NCBI GenBank assembly: GCA_934448295.1
Contig: CAKSEY010000006.1
Coordinates: 62,001 to 126,000, forward strand
DNA: 64,000 nucleotides
DNA from: an uncultured Oscillospiraceae bacterium
Lineage (GTDB): Bacteria; Bacillota; Clostridia; Oscillospirales; Ruminococcaceae
Direction of reading: 5' to 3'
In this document: positions 27,696-36,029 of the stretch, piece after piece
How the letters are laid out: each line of letters starts with the position of its first letter
Numbering within the stretch: position 1 is the first letter of the stretch
Position numbers and translations under genes: made by a program
The notes under the pieces: generated by a model
Told to the model about the DNA's origin: nothing
Database searches by the model: none
The model's input: the letters and a program-made list of their open reading frames with translations, nothing else

Positions 27696-27724
27696 ATTAT
27701 AACATACATATAAAGGAAAGTCAA
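27696..27724 (-). promoter_or_regulatory. Promoter of the giant dockerin gene
   Basis: Minus strand: TTGACT (27724-27719), 17 bp, TATAAT (27701-27696). The leader would be about 50 nt. Confidence 0.85.
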
Positions 27725-27847
27725 GAAATAAATCCGAAAAATTGCACATTTTTTTGTAAAATGTTAGTTTGAACCGCTGCTCGGTTAAATCACAACAATA
27801 AGTATTTGTGTGAATTATCATCTTAACGATTTTATCTATCCTCCGAA

Positions 27848-27930
27848 ACGACCGAGGGTAGGGGAGGGGCAAACACGACGTTCGTCCATGCGCACCCAAA
27901 GCGCGGGAGGGGCAAGCCCCTCCCCTACGG
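27848..27930. repeat. GGGGAGGGGC palindrome repeat, copy 1 with half copy
   Basis: A full palindrome GGGAGGGGCAAGCCCCTCCC at 27905-27924 plus a half copy GTAGGGGAGGGGCAA at 27858-27872, about 35 bp apart. Same family as the copies at 34397, 34444, 37510, 37698, 38044, 50093 and 61842. The rest of the 27725-27996 gap holds an AT-rich stretch and a hairpin around 27948-27976 (AAGGGACGT/ACGTCCCCTT). Confidence 0.8.
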
Positions 27931-27996
27931 TTTGTTCCGACAGCATGAAGGGACGTACATTTCTGCACGTCCCCTTACTTATTTAAAATGCTCAGG

Positions 27997-29361
27997 TCAT
28001 TTCAGTCCCTCGACAAGCTGCTTGAAGTGCTTCCCGCGTTCCTCGAAATTCTTGTAGAACCCGTAGCTTGCCGCCGCCGGGCAGAGGATAACGCGCCTTT
28101 TCGCGAGCTTCGCCGCCGCGCTCACCGCTTCCGGGAGGTCGCGCACCTCCACCTTGTTTACCTCCGGGGAGGTTATCAGCTTCCCTATGCGGCGGCCGCT
28201 GTCCGGCAGGAGGATAACGTTTTTCACCGCGCCGGTGTTCAGAAAATCCGCCAGCTTCTCGTAGGGAATATTGCGCTCCATGCCGCCGAGTATCACGCAG
28301 TCCGCGCCGTCCGGGAACGCCTGCACCGCCGCCACCGCCGCCTCGGGAATGGTGCAGATGCTGTCGTTGATGTACTCCACGCCGTTTATCGTGTCAACGT
28401 ATTCCAGACGGTGCTCCAGCCCACGGAATTCCGGCAGGGAAGAAAGGCACCTGTCAACGTCCGCGCCTACCGCGTTCGCCGCCATCAGCGCCGCAAGGAT
28501 ATTGTACACGTTGTGCCGCCCCCGGAGCTGCGTGTGAATCTCTCCGGCAGGAATCTCGCGGCCGCCCGGCAGGAACATCGCGCCGTTTTCCGTGAAAGCC
28601 ATCGCCGGGCGCTCGCAGCCTATCGTCAGCAGTTTTGATTTCCGGTAGCCGGAGTTGCCGCAGTTCGGCGCGTTGCCACATTCAGCGTTGGCGCATATCT
28701 CGTCCGGGATAGTTTCGATGTTCAGTATCGAGGTATCCCCGGGGAGCTGGTGCAGGTAGATGTTCCGCTTCGCCGCCGCGTAGGCTTCAAGGCTGACATA
28801 GTGGTCGAGGTGCTCCGGGAAGATGTTCAGCAGCACCGCCACCTCCGGCGAGTGCCGCGCGAATTCAAGCTGATGGCAGCTCATCTCGCAGACCGCCACG
28901 GTGTCGGGGGTCATTTCCTCAATGCGCTCCAGCGGCGGGACTCCTATGTTCCCGATGAGCATGGTCTTATAGCCGCAGGCGGTCAGGAAGTGGTACGTCA
29001 GCGATGATGTGGTGGATTTCCCCTTGGTGCCGGTTATCCCCACGATATGGCAGGGGCGCAGCCGCAGGAGGAGCTCAGTCTGGGTGAGTATCTTCTCCTT
29101 TTCCCGCAGGGTCAGCTTATCCTTTATGATGACCCCCGGGCTTTGCAGAAGCAGGTCGTAGCCCTTTGCGCGGTCGAGATAATCCTCTCCGTATAGCCCC
29201 GTAACGCCGGGGATATCCTGCGGCTTTATGTCCGCCACGGCGATTTCGGCGCAGCAGCCCAGCCTTTGCAGCAGCGAGAGCCACACTCTGCCCTCCCGCC
29301 CGAAGCCGAGTATCGCGCAGCGCTTTCCGTCAAAATATGGTTTCAGTTCGTTAATGTCCAT
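27997..29361 (-). CDS. murD2: MurD-type ligase, probably MurD2 (adds L-Glu to UDP-MurNAc-L-Ala)
   Basis: A 454-residue cytoplasmic Mur ligase. The N-terminal Rossmann part has ILGFGREGRVW, the ATP loop is GTKGKSTTSS (about 115), and SCHQLEF, NIFPEHLDHY and RGRHNVYNILAA are the usual central motifs. In ordinary MurD the C-terminal glutamate-binding motif is (D/N)DSKATN; here it reads NDSICTIPEA, so the Lys is missing. That change, and an 11-nt overlap with a MurL-like gene, fit MurD2, which adds L-glutamate that MurL then epimerises to D-Glu. The family pathway is known from Xanthomonas; its use here is inference. An ordinary MurD remains possible. GGAGCG precedes the ATG. Confidence 0.75.
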   Translation of the reverse strand: MDINELKPYFDGKRCAILGFGREGRVWLSLLQRLGCCAEIAVADIKPQDIPGVTGLYGEDYLDRAKGYDLLLQSPGVIIKDKLTLREKEKILTQTELLLRLRPCHIVGITGTKGKSTTSSLTYHFLTACGYKTMLIGNIGVPPLERIEEMTPDTVAVCEMSCHQLEFARHSPEVAVLLNIFPEHLDHYVSLEAYAAAKRNIYLHQLPGDTSILNIETIPDEICANAECGNAPNCGNSGYRKSKLLTIGCERPAMAFTENGAMFLPGGREIPAGEIHTQLRGRHNVYNILAALMAANAVGADVDRCLSSLPEFRGLEHRLEYVDTINGVEYINDSICTIPEAAVAAVQAFPDGADCVILGGMERNIPYEKLADFLNTGAVKNVILLPDSGRRIGKLITSPEVNKVEVRDLPEAVSAAAKLAKRRVILCPAAASYGFYKNFEERGKHFKQLVEGLK

Positions 29362-30694
29362 TGTTCGCTCCGAGAAGATATTTCAGCTCCGCCGGGACGA
29401 AATTGTCCGGGTCGGAGAAGTTTTCGAGGGAAACCGGGGAATACTCCGGGAAAAGCTCCCGCCAGCGCCGCAGCAGGGCGGGTGGGTCGGACTTCCGTCG
29501 CTCCCATGCCATTTCAAGGGAGAGGCGCACCTCGTCCCGGGTGCCGACGCACTCAAAGGGCTTATCCTCGCCGTCCAGCACCAGACCGTCCAGCATACCG
29601 GAAAGCTCCTGCTTCTCCAGCATATTGCAGCCGAAAATACCGGTCAGCGCGCCGTCGTCAAGGAACGCCGCCAGCAGAATGTACACATACAGGCACTTTG
29701 CGCAGTTACAGCACCATGAATTCGTCTTGCTGCCAAGGTTGCAGCTCTGGAATATCCCGAAGTACTGCGGGTGCTTTACGAATTCCCGGGCTATCTGCCA
29801 TTCGCTCCAGGGGCGCAGCAGGCTGAAATATTCCGGGCATCTGGCGTACCCGCCGAGGTACTTTTCGCAGTACTCCCGGAAATCCCGCTCGAATTCGGTG
29901 GATTTGCTGTACTGGTGGTTTATCGCGGTGCCTTCAACGTAGGATTCATTCGCGCTGCTTTCGTTGGAAAGCGCGATGTATCTGAGCCCCCTGACGCACG
30001 CGAAAAGCTCCGCCGAGAAAGCCACCACCGCCGAAAACGGCGTGTGCCCGTTGAGATACCCGAGCTTGTTCAGCTCCAGGAGCTGTTTGTCTATCGTGCG
30101 TTTCGGCGCGATAATGCGGCTCTCCGGTATTCCGGCGGCAGCCGCGCAGCCCAGGGTCGCCCCCCGGGGATTGATGATGTACGCGGAAATTTCCGCGCCG
30201 TGGGCTTTCAGCAGCTCCAGGGTGACCACGCTGTCCTTGCCGCCGCCCACCGGAACCATGAAGCCGGAAAGCCCGTTGTTTTTCGCGGCAAGCGGGGCTT
30301 CCTCCGGGGCTTCTATCGTCATGAACGTGCCGAAATCCGGCTTTATCCCGTTGCGGTAGAAGAACTCCCCCAGCCCGTTGAAATAGAGCTTCTTCCACCA
30401 GAGCTTCTGCCCAGTGGAAAGCCCGCCGCAGCGCACCTCCACCGTGGGAGGGCAGGCGCACTTCCAGTAGGAGACAAGCTCCGCCATGCCCAGGGAGAAC
30501 GCAATCCTGTCTGCAAGCTCCCGGTCGAAATCAAGCGCGCTGAGCGGCTCCGGGAAAGTCCACTGCGGATAGAAGTGGTATTCGTCTGTCGAAAAGTGGA
30601 ACCGCAGCAGGGTGCTTCCGTCCTGCTCGGAAAATTCATAGCTGTGGTAAATAAAGCTGCGGTGTTTTTCGCGCAGCTCGTCGTAAAGGCTCAT
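29351..30694 (-). CDS. murL: MurL-like UDP-MurNAc-L-Ala-L-Glu epimerase
   Basis: 447 residues, cytoplasmic. A PP-loop-like nucleotide site VPVGGGKDSVVTLELLK (about 168-185) and a C-terminal Cys cluster (WCCNCAKCLY) are seen, with SNESSANE in between. Size, the GGGKDS site and position beside a MurD-like ligase match MurL, the ATP-dependent epimerase that turns the L-Glu of UDP-MurNAc-L-Ala-L-Glu into D-Glu, bypassing glutamate racemase. GGAGG lies before the ATG; its stop overlaps the MurD2-like start by 11 nt, so the pair is translationally coupled. An alternative is another PP-loop ATPase of unknown role. Confidence 0.7.
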   Translation of the reverse strand: MSLYDELREKHRSFIYHSYEFSEQDGSTLLRFHFSTDEYHFYPQWTFPEPLSALDFDRELADRIAFSLGMAELVSYWKCACPPTVEVRCGGLSTGQKLWWKKLYFNGLGEFFYRNGIKPDFGTFMTIEAPEEAPLAAKNNGLSGFMVPVGGGKDSVVTLELLKAHGAEISAYIINPRGATLGCAAAAGIPESRIIAPKRTIDKQLLELNKLGYLNGHTPFSAVVAFSAELFACVRGLRYIALSNESSANESYVEGTAINHQYSKSTEFERDFREYCEKYLGGYARCPEYFSLLRPWSEWQIAREFVKHPQYFGIFQSCNLGSKTNSWCCNCAKCLYVYILLAAFLDDGALTGIFGCNMLEKQELSGMLDGLVLDGEDKPFECVGTRDEVRLSLEMAWERRKSDPPALLRRWRELFPEYSPVSLENFSDPDNFVPAELKYLLGANNGH

Positions 30695-30704
30695 GTATCC
30701 TCCG

Positions 30705-31676
30705 TTATAGTGTGGTATTGCGGTTCCGCAGGTCGTATTTCTTCACGAATCCGTCTATGCTGGCTTCATTTCTGGGGTCGAAGGTCTCCTCGCAGGGAAT
30801 GAGCTCCCAGTCCTCCGTGAGCGAAACAGTCTGACCGTTTTTCAGCGTTTTCAGTTCGCCGAGGCTCTCGCACTCAAGGAATATCCCGTTCGTGAAGGTC
30901 TCGAAATTGCAGCCGTAATCGGGGTAGTTTCCGTCAATTTCCATATGGAAATTCTTCAGGAATATCTGCCCGCAGTTCACGACCGCCGCCCAGCCGTCCT
31001 CGTTGTTCATGCCTATCTTGAACTTGCCGGGCGCGCCCTTTACCTGCCGGAGCGTTCCGTACCTGTTGCCGAGGAAGAACCGCTCGTCGTTGATGTCCGA
31101 GTAGCTCCAGAAAACGTTCCTGCGGTTTGAGAGCAGTCCGTTGTCCTTGGCGCTCTGCGGGAAGATCTCCACGGCTCCCGCCGCGCAGACCGTCATAGCC
31201 CACGGCGCCAGGGTGACTATCGCGCCGGAAACGTTCGTGATATTGTGGCATATCTGAACCTTTGAAGTCCCGGCATTGTCACGGTCGAGCCAGACATACG
31301 TCGTGTGCTGCTGACCCGTGCGCGTTACCGGGGAAGTCAGGCTTATGCCGACGTTTTCGCCCATGTCCGCCCTGCTCCACATGACCGGCTCGTTGTCCGG
31401 GACGTAGCTGTGCGGGTAGCTCTCCGGGCTGCTCCAGAGCCGATGACCGCCGTATATGTACCACGTCTTGTCCTCGCCGAAATAGTCGCGCAGCTCCTGG
31501 GAATCGTCCTTGAATTCCCGGTCGATATCCTCCAGAAGCATATTCTCGCGACCGTTCAGGCAGTAGGAGATAATGCGCGGCCCGACGTCCACGGTGATTA
31601 TAACGCTTGCAACGCCGTTGTCCAGCTTCACGCACCTGCCGAAGTTCTTGTAGGTTATTTCAGTTACTGTGACCAT
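30705..31676 (-). CDS. Galactose-mutarotase-like beta-sandwich protein
   Basis: 323 residues with no signal peptide. Features such as GRCVKLDNGVASVIITVDVG, GPRIISYCLNGREN, YGGHRLWSSPE and the acidic FETFTNGIFLECESLG near the end resemble the aldose-epimerase/DUF4380-like supersandwich fold; the conserved GGHRLW segment is typical. Enzyme activity is not assignable. It lies 10 nt upstream of the MurL-like gene on the same strand, so it is probably in the same transcript, which may hint at a link with cell-wall sugar precursors (inference only). Confidence 0.6.
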   Translation of the reverse strand: MVTVTEITYKNFGRCVKLDNGVASVIITVDVGPRIISYCLNGRENMLLEDIDREFKDDSQELRDYFGEDKTWYIYGGHRLWSSPESYPHSYVPDNEPVMWSRADMGENVGISLTSPVTRTGQQHTTYVWLDRDNAGTSKVQICHNITNVSGAIVTLAPWAMTVCAAGAVEIFPQSAKDNGLLSNRRNVFWSYSDINDERFFLGNRYGTLRQVKGAPGKFKIGMNNEDGWAAVVNCGQIFLKNFHMEIDGNYPDYGCNFETFTNGIFLECESLGELKTLKNGQTVSLTEDWELIPCEETFDPRNEASIDGFVKKYDLRNRNTTL

Positions 31677-31697
31677 TGTATGACCCCCAAAAGTATT

Positions 31698-31831
31698 TAA
31701 TTCGTAATTCGTAATTCATAATGCATAATTCCGGAGCCGCTCCGCAGCATATCCGATTGAACATCAATTGAAATCTGCCGCGTCAGCGGCTTCAATAATT
31801 ACGAATTACGAATTACGCATTACGCATTACA
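31698..31831. repeat. AT-armed palindromic element, copy 1 (MITE-like)
   Basis: Arms of tandem 7-mers TAATTCG/TAATGCG (31698-31731) face inverted arms (31796-31830). The core has GC dyads (GGAGCCGCTCC; GCCGCGTCAGCGGC). The core and arms match the element at 35830-35957, so this is a dispersed family. It sits between two co-directional minus-strand genes. Confidence 0.8.
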
Positions 31832-31834
31832 AAT

Positions 31835-32995
31835 TCAAATTATCGCCGGTTTTGCGGTGAAATCGGAGCCGCAGGGAAGCGGCTTTTCCAGCGCCAGCGC
31901 CCAGATGTCCCGGCAGCGGGACTGGAACGTGCCCTGCCTGTGCGCCTCCCGGGAGGAGTCCATCAGCGCCTTAAGCGAGGTGTCCAGCGGGAGCGCGCAG
32001 CCCGCAGCCTTTGCCGCCGAGAGTATCTCCCGCCCGCGGGAATTCATGCCGAGAATGCGTATATACGCGTCCTTTTCCCGGAGCATTTTCTTCTCCACCC
32101 CGAGGAACGCGCACAGCACAGCCCGCCTTATCCTTGCGAGAGTGTAGCGCTTGGTTTTCGTCAGAAAATACATCTCCTCCAGCGTGCCTGCGCGGCGCGC
32201 CGCCTTGTACAGCCGTTCGCCCAGTCCCTGCGCCGCGTCGTAGACCTGCTCGAGATCCTCCGGCTTCATCATGCGCAGCTTCGCGAGTATCGCGGGCTCT
32301 AGGCGGCGCAGGTCGGCGGCGGGGGAGCCGATATCCGGCGCAAAAGCGGAGTAGTCCTCCCCGGAGAGTATCAGCTTCCTTATCGCGGAGGCGCTGGCGA
32401 ATTTCCCGGCGGTGTCCGGGCTGTCGTGCCGTGCGCCCTCGCGCCGGACAGTTACAGGCTCGATGGCGCTGCCGATGTCGTCCAGCGCCTTGATGTACTC
32501 CACGGCGAGGGTGTTGTTCGGGGAGCTTATCGTCTCGTACACGTCCGGGGTGTAGAACCTGTTGACCGCCTCCGCAAGAGCGGCGGGGTAGCTTTTCCCG
32601 GAGGTCATAAGAAGCTGGAAGAAGTCGGAGTGCAACGCGTACTCCACGGCTCCGGCGGCTTCCCGCAGGGCGGCGAGATCCCCGGCTTCGCTGCCGAACG
32701 ACAGCATATCCACGCAGCCCAGCGCGGAAATTATCCCGACCGCTCCCCGGGCGAAGCCCTCGGCGGCGCACAGGCTGTACCTCACGGGGAGCTCCAGCAC
32801 CAGGTCGGCGCCGTTTTCCAGCGCGGTTTTCGCCCGGGCGAATTTGTCGCAGACCGCCGCGTCCCCGCGCTGCGTGAAATCCCCGCTCATCACGGAAACT
32901 ATATGCGTTGCGCCCAGGGCGCGGGTCTGTTCAAGCTGGAACCTGTGCCCGTAATGGAACGGGTTGTATTCGCAGATAACTGCTGCTGTTTTCAT
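31835..32995 (-). CDS. tmcAL: tRNA(Met) cytidine acetate ligase
   Basis: A 386-residue cytoplasmic protein of the YlbM/TmcAL family, which uses acetate and ATP to form N4-acetylcytidine at the wobble base of elongator tRNA-Met. The nucleotidyltransferase signature is clear: VICEYNPFHYGHRFQLEQT and SGDFTQRGDAAVCDK. The ATG at 32995 is chosen because GGGAGG lies 9 nt upstream; an in-frame GTG at 33004 touches that site. It is divergent from ackA, whose product links acetyl-phosphate and acetate, the substrate of this enzyme. Confidence 0.88.
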   Translation of the reverse strand: MKTAAVICEYNPFHYGHRFQLEQTRALGATHIVSVMSGDFTQRGDAAVCDKFARAKTALENGADLVLELPVRYSLCAAEGFARGAVGIISALGCVDMLSFGSEAGDLAALREAAGAVEYALHSDFFQLLMTSGKSYPAALAEAVNRFYTPDVYETISSPNNTLAVEYIKALDDIGSAIEPVTVRREGARHDSPDTAGKFASASAIRKLILSGEDYSAFAPDIGSPAADLRRLEPAILAKLRMMKPEDLEQVYDAAQGLGERLYKAARRAGTLEEMYFLTKTKRYTLARIRRAVLCAFLGVEKKMLREKDAYIRILGMNSRGREILSAAKAAGCALPLDTSLKALMDSSREAHRQGTFQSRCRDIWALALEKPLPCGSDFTAKPAII

Positions 32996-33024
32996 ATTTG
33001 GCACCCTCCCTTTGATATAGTATT

Positions 33025-33053
33025 ATTTTACACCAAATCCAGTGATAATTCAA
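33025..33053 (-). promoter_or_regulatory. Promoter of tmcAL
   Basis: Minus strand: TTGAAT (33053-33048), 17 bp, TAAAAT (33030-33025), about 20 nt before the gene's ribosome site. Confidence 0.65.
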
Positions 33054-33071
33054 TATTTTTTGAAAAAAGAC

Positions 33072-33100
33072 TTGATTTTTTTGTCGGAAAGTAATAGAAT
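33072..33100 (+). promoter_or_regulatory. Promoter of ackA
   Basis: TTGATT (33072-33077), 17 bp, TAGAAT (33095-33100). Back-to-back with the tmcAL promoter. Confidence 0.65.
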
Positions 33101-33176
33101 AATAATGTATTATGCAAAATCTCTGGAATCTCTGATTTTGTAATTGAAAATCTGCAATAAGGAAGGAATCCAAGAC

Positions 33177-34379
33177 ATGAAAATTCTGGTTATCAACGCC
33201 GGCAGCTCCTCGCTCAAGTACCAGCTCCTTAACATGGAGGACGAGAGCGTTATCGCAAAGGGCAACTGCGACCGTATCGGTATCGACGGACATATCAAGC
33301 ACACCACATTCGACGGCAGAGTGGTTGAGCAGGACAGCAAGTTCCCGACCCACACTGAGGCTTTCGAGAAGCTGGTAGAGGTGCTCACCTCCGGCGAGGG
33401 CAAGGTCATTGGCAGCATGGACGAGATCTCCGCGGTAGGCCACAGAATAGTACAGGGCGCCGAGGTGTTCAGCAAGACCACTCTCGTTACCGACGAGGTT
33501 ATCCAGCAGATAGACGACCTGGCAGAGCTGGCTCCGGTACATAACCACCCCCACGCGCTGGCGCTGAGAGCCTGCAAGAAGGTCATTCCCGCAACGACCC
33601 CGCAGGTAGTCGTATTCGACACCGCGTTCCATTCCACAATGCCTGAAAAGGCGTTCATGTACGGACTTCCCTACGAGTGTTACGAGAAGCTGCACGTCAG
33701 AAAGTACGGCTTCCACGGAACCTCCCACAGATTCGTTACTCAGGCGCTTGCTGAAGCAATGGGCAGGGATATCAGGGATCTTAAGATCGTTTCCTGCCAC
33801 CTTGGCAACGGTTCCTCCATCACGGCGGTAGAGGGCGGAAAGTCCATTGATACCTCCATGGGCTTCACTCCCCTTGACGGCGTTATCATGGGCACACGCT
33901 GCGGCAGCGTCGACCCCTCCGCTGTAACGTTCGTTGCAAACAAGCTGGGACTCACCCCGAACGAGATGAGCGACTACATGAACAAGAAGTCCGGCTTCCT
34001 CGGAATTTCCGGGATCTCCAGCGATAACCGCGACATCACAAGCGCCGCCGAGCACGGAGACCACAAGGCGCAGCTCGCAGGGGAGATGCTCCGCTATGAG
34101 ATAAAGAAGTTCATCGGCTCCTACGCTGCCGTCATGAACGGTCTGGACGCTGTTCTGTTCACCGGCGGTATCGGCGAGAACTCCGACGACGTCCGCGCTG
34201 ACGTATGCCACAACATGGAGTACCTGGGGATAAAGCTTGACGACGCTGCAAACGCAGGTCTGAGAGGAAAGCTCCAGAAAATCTCCGCCCCGGACAGCAA
34301 GGTAGAGGTCTGGGTAGTTCCCACCAACGAGGAGCTGCTTATCGCCCGCGACACCATGGCGCTGGTAGGAAATCTCTGA
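33177..34379 (+). CDS. ackA: Acetate kinase
   Basis: 400 residues, cytoplasmic. It converts acetyl-phosphate + ADP to acetate + ATP, the energy-yielding end of mixed-acid fermentation. Family signatures are present: VINAGSSSLKYQL at the N terminus, VGHRIVQGAE, YGFHGTSHRFV, HLGNGSSI, TRCGSVDP and FTGGIGENS. Length is standard. The ATG at 33177 follows GGAAGGAAT; an in-frame start at 33144 has no ribosome site. No phosphotransacetylase gene is next to it. Confidence 0.95.
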   Translation: MKILVINAGSSSLKYQLLNMEDESVIAKGNCDRIGIDGHIKHTTFDGRVVEQDSKFPTHTEAFEKLVEVLTSGEGKVIGSMDEISAVGHRIVQGAEVFSKTTLVTDEVIQQIDDLAELAPVHNHPHALALRACKKVIPATTPQVVVFDTAFHSTMPEKAFMYGLPYECYEKLHVRKYGFHGTSHRFVTQALAEAMGRDIRDLKIVSCHLGNGSSITAVEGGKSIDTSMGFTPLDGVIMGTRCGSVDPSAVTFVANKLGLTPNEMSDYMNKKSGFLGISGISSDNRDITSAAEHGDHKAQLAGEMLRYEIKKFIGSYAAVMNGLDAVLFTGGIGENSDDVRADVCHNMEYLGIKLDDAANAGLRGKLQKISAPDSKVEVWVVPTNEELLIARDTMALVGNL

Positions 34380-34391
34380 TAAATCGAATAC

Positions 34392-34468
34392 CGTAGGGGA
34401 GGGGCTTGCCCCTCCCGTTTTTTGTACCGCGCATCAAAGTGCGGGAGGGGCAAGCCCCTCACCTACAT
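34392..34468. repeat. GGGGAGGGGC palindromes, copies 2 and 3 in inverted pair
   Basis: Palindromes at 34397-34417 and 34444-34463 face each other around a 26-bp core, so the whole block can fold as one long hairpin or two short ones. The first is followed by TTTTTT and could act as the ackA terminator. Confidence 0.8.
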
Positions 34469-34490
34469 AAAAAACACCGGGGGTGATACC

Positions 34491-35147
34491 GTGCGCGCTT
34501 TTTACCTGATATTGATGTTCCTGTCCGGCGGGTACCTGCTGCTTCAGCTTGCGGTGTGGCTGTTTTTCGGGCGGTCTCTGTTCCCGCAGGCGGGGGAGCT
34601 TTTCGAGCACCGCAAAAGCCGCGCGGAGTGGCAGACGGTGTTCCCGAAGAACCTGCTGCGGCTGGTGGTTTTCGTGTTCGTGGGGTCGCTTATCGGCACG
34701 CTGCTGGAGCTTGCCGGGGTGGTGAGCTGGCTCACGCTGCCCTGTGCGGCGGTGGGAGGTCTGGCGTTCAATTTTCTGCTGAGCACCGCGATATCTCCGC
34801 TGTACAACAAGTTCCACAGGCAGGGCAGACCCACGGAAGCTGAGCTTGAAAACATGGACGCGGAGGTCACGGAGGACGTCACCGGGGATATGTACGGCGA
34901 GATACGCGTAAGGCGCGGCAGGCAGTCCTACTATTTCCGGGCAGTCTCGGCGAACGGGCGGGATCTCCCGGCGGGAACCCCGGTGATAGTGATTTACAGC
35001 GAGGACGGCGCGTGCTTCGTTGAATCGCGGGAGCACTTTTACGACATACTATTCGAGGAGGACGGCGCGCCGGCGGAACCTCCGCAGAGCGTGGAGGAAA
35101 CGGAACCCCAGGAGAATGGCGGCGGGAACGAGATAGGGAGAGCATGA
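34491..35147 (+). CDS. NfeD-like membrane protein
   Basis: 218 residues from GTG 34491, with GGGGGTG just upstream; the in-frame start at 34422 lies in repeat DNA. Three hydrophobic segments (about 3-20, 55-75, 85-105) come first, then a soluble C-terminal domain (EVTEDVTGDMYGEIRVRRG, then PAGTPVIVIYSEDGACFVES) that resembles the OB-fold NfeD domain. NfeD proteins usually work beside stomatin-like proteins; none is in the window. One nucleotide separates its stop from the HAD gene, so the two are co-transcribed. Confidence 0.6.
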   Translation: MRAFYLILMFLSGGYLLLQLAVWLFFGRSLFPQAGELFEHRKSRAEWQTVFPKNLLRLVVFVFVGSLIGTLLELAGVVSWLTLPCAAVGGLAFNFLLSTAISPLYNKFHRQGRPTEAELENMDAEVTEDVTGDMYGEIRVRRGRQSYYFRAVSANGRDLPAGTPVIVIYSEDGACFVESREHFYDILFEEDGAPAEPPQSVEETEPQENGGGNEIGRA

Positions 35148-35148
35148 G

Positions 35149-35853
35149 ATGAATGTGATAGTATTTGATATCGGCGGCACGCTTATGGAATATGTGAATA
35201 TGCCGAACGTCTGGATGGACTACTACGACAGCGCGTTCCGGCACGTCCGGGAGAAGCTGGGTCTGCCGCTGACGGACGAACAGCTTGCGAAGTCCATAGA
35301 AGTCCTGCGGGAGTACAACCCGCGCGTGAAGTACCGCGAAAAGGACTACCCGCCGGAGCAGATTTTCGGGGACGCAGCGAGGGAGTGGGATTTCCCCTAT
35401 TCGCTGGAGGACGTGATATCCGCGTTTTTCGAGGACATGAAGCTGACCCCGCTCATTTACCCGGAGACCATACCAACGCTGGAAAAGCTGCGCTCCGCCG
35501 GGTGGAAGACAGCCACGCTGACCGACGTAGCCACGGGTATGCCGGACAGCCTGCACAAGAGCTATTTCCCGGAGCTCATGCCGTATTTTGACCTGTACGT
35601 TTCCTCGCAGAGCTGCGGATTCCGCAAGCCGAATCCGGCGGGAGTGCATTACATCGCGCAGCATTTCGGCGCGGACGAGCGGGAGTTCATCTTTGTGGGC
35701 GACGAGCCGAAGGACATACAGACTGCGAAGAACGTAGGCTGCCGCTCGGTGCTCATCGACCGGAAAAACCGAGGGCTGAACGAGGGTCAGGACTACACGA
35801 TAAAGACGCTGGACGAACTACTTATATTTCAATTCGTAATTCTTAATTCGTAA
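35149..35853 (+). CDS. HAD-family hydrolase, C terminus inside a repeat element
   Basis: 234 residues, cytoplasmic, with the Rossmann core of the HAD family: motif I VFDIGGTLMEY, motif II TLTDVATG, Lys in FRKPNPAG, motif IV VGDEPKDIQTAKNVG. Motif I has Gly where the usual general acid Asp stands (DxD becomes DxG), so phosphatase activity may be reduced or altered; this variant is common in some HAD subfamilies. The last eight residues (FQFVILNS) and the stop are encoded by the left arm of the palindromic element at 35830, so the native end was probably replaced by insertion. Confidence 0.75.
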   Translation: MNVIVFDIGGTLMEYVNMPNVWMDYYDSAFRHVREKLGLPLTDEQLAKSIEVLREYNPRVKYREKDYPPEQIFGDAAREWDFPYSLEDVISAFFEDMKLTPLIYPETIPTLEKLRSAGWKTATLTDVATGMPDSLHKSYFPELMPYFDLYVSSQSCGFRKPNPAGVHYIAQHFGADEREFIFVGDEPKDIQTAKNVGCRSVLIDRKNRGLNEGQDYTIKTLDELLIFQFVILNS

Positions 35854-35957
35854 TTATTGAGCCGCTGTCGCGGCGGCTATTTGATTGTATCAAAAATTGA
35901 AATTCGCCGCAAAGCGGCACCGAAATTACGAATTACGAATTACGAATTAAGAATTAT
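35830..35957. repeat. AT-armed palindromic element, copy 2 (MITE-like)
   Basis: Arms AATTCGTAATTC... (35831-35858) and the inverse (35923-35956) flank a core with GAGCCGCTGTCGCGGCGGC and GCCGCAAAGCGGC. Same family as 31698-31831. It overlaps the end of the HAD gene and stops just before the TerD promoter. Confidence 0.8.
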
Positions 35958-35969
35958 CATTCCTCCCTC

Positions 35970-35998
35970 TTGATTTTTCCGGCAGAATGTGGTATATT
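35970..35998 (+). promoter_or_regulatory. Promoter of the lone terD-like gene
   Basis: TTGATT (35970-35975), 17 bp, TATATT (35993-35998); the gene starts 32 nt later after GGAGG. Confidence 0.7.
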
Positions 35999-36029
35999 AT
36001 AAGTGACCGCTATATTTTGGAGGTAAAAT

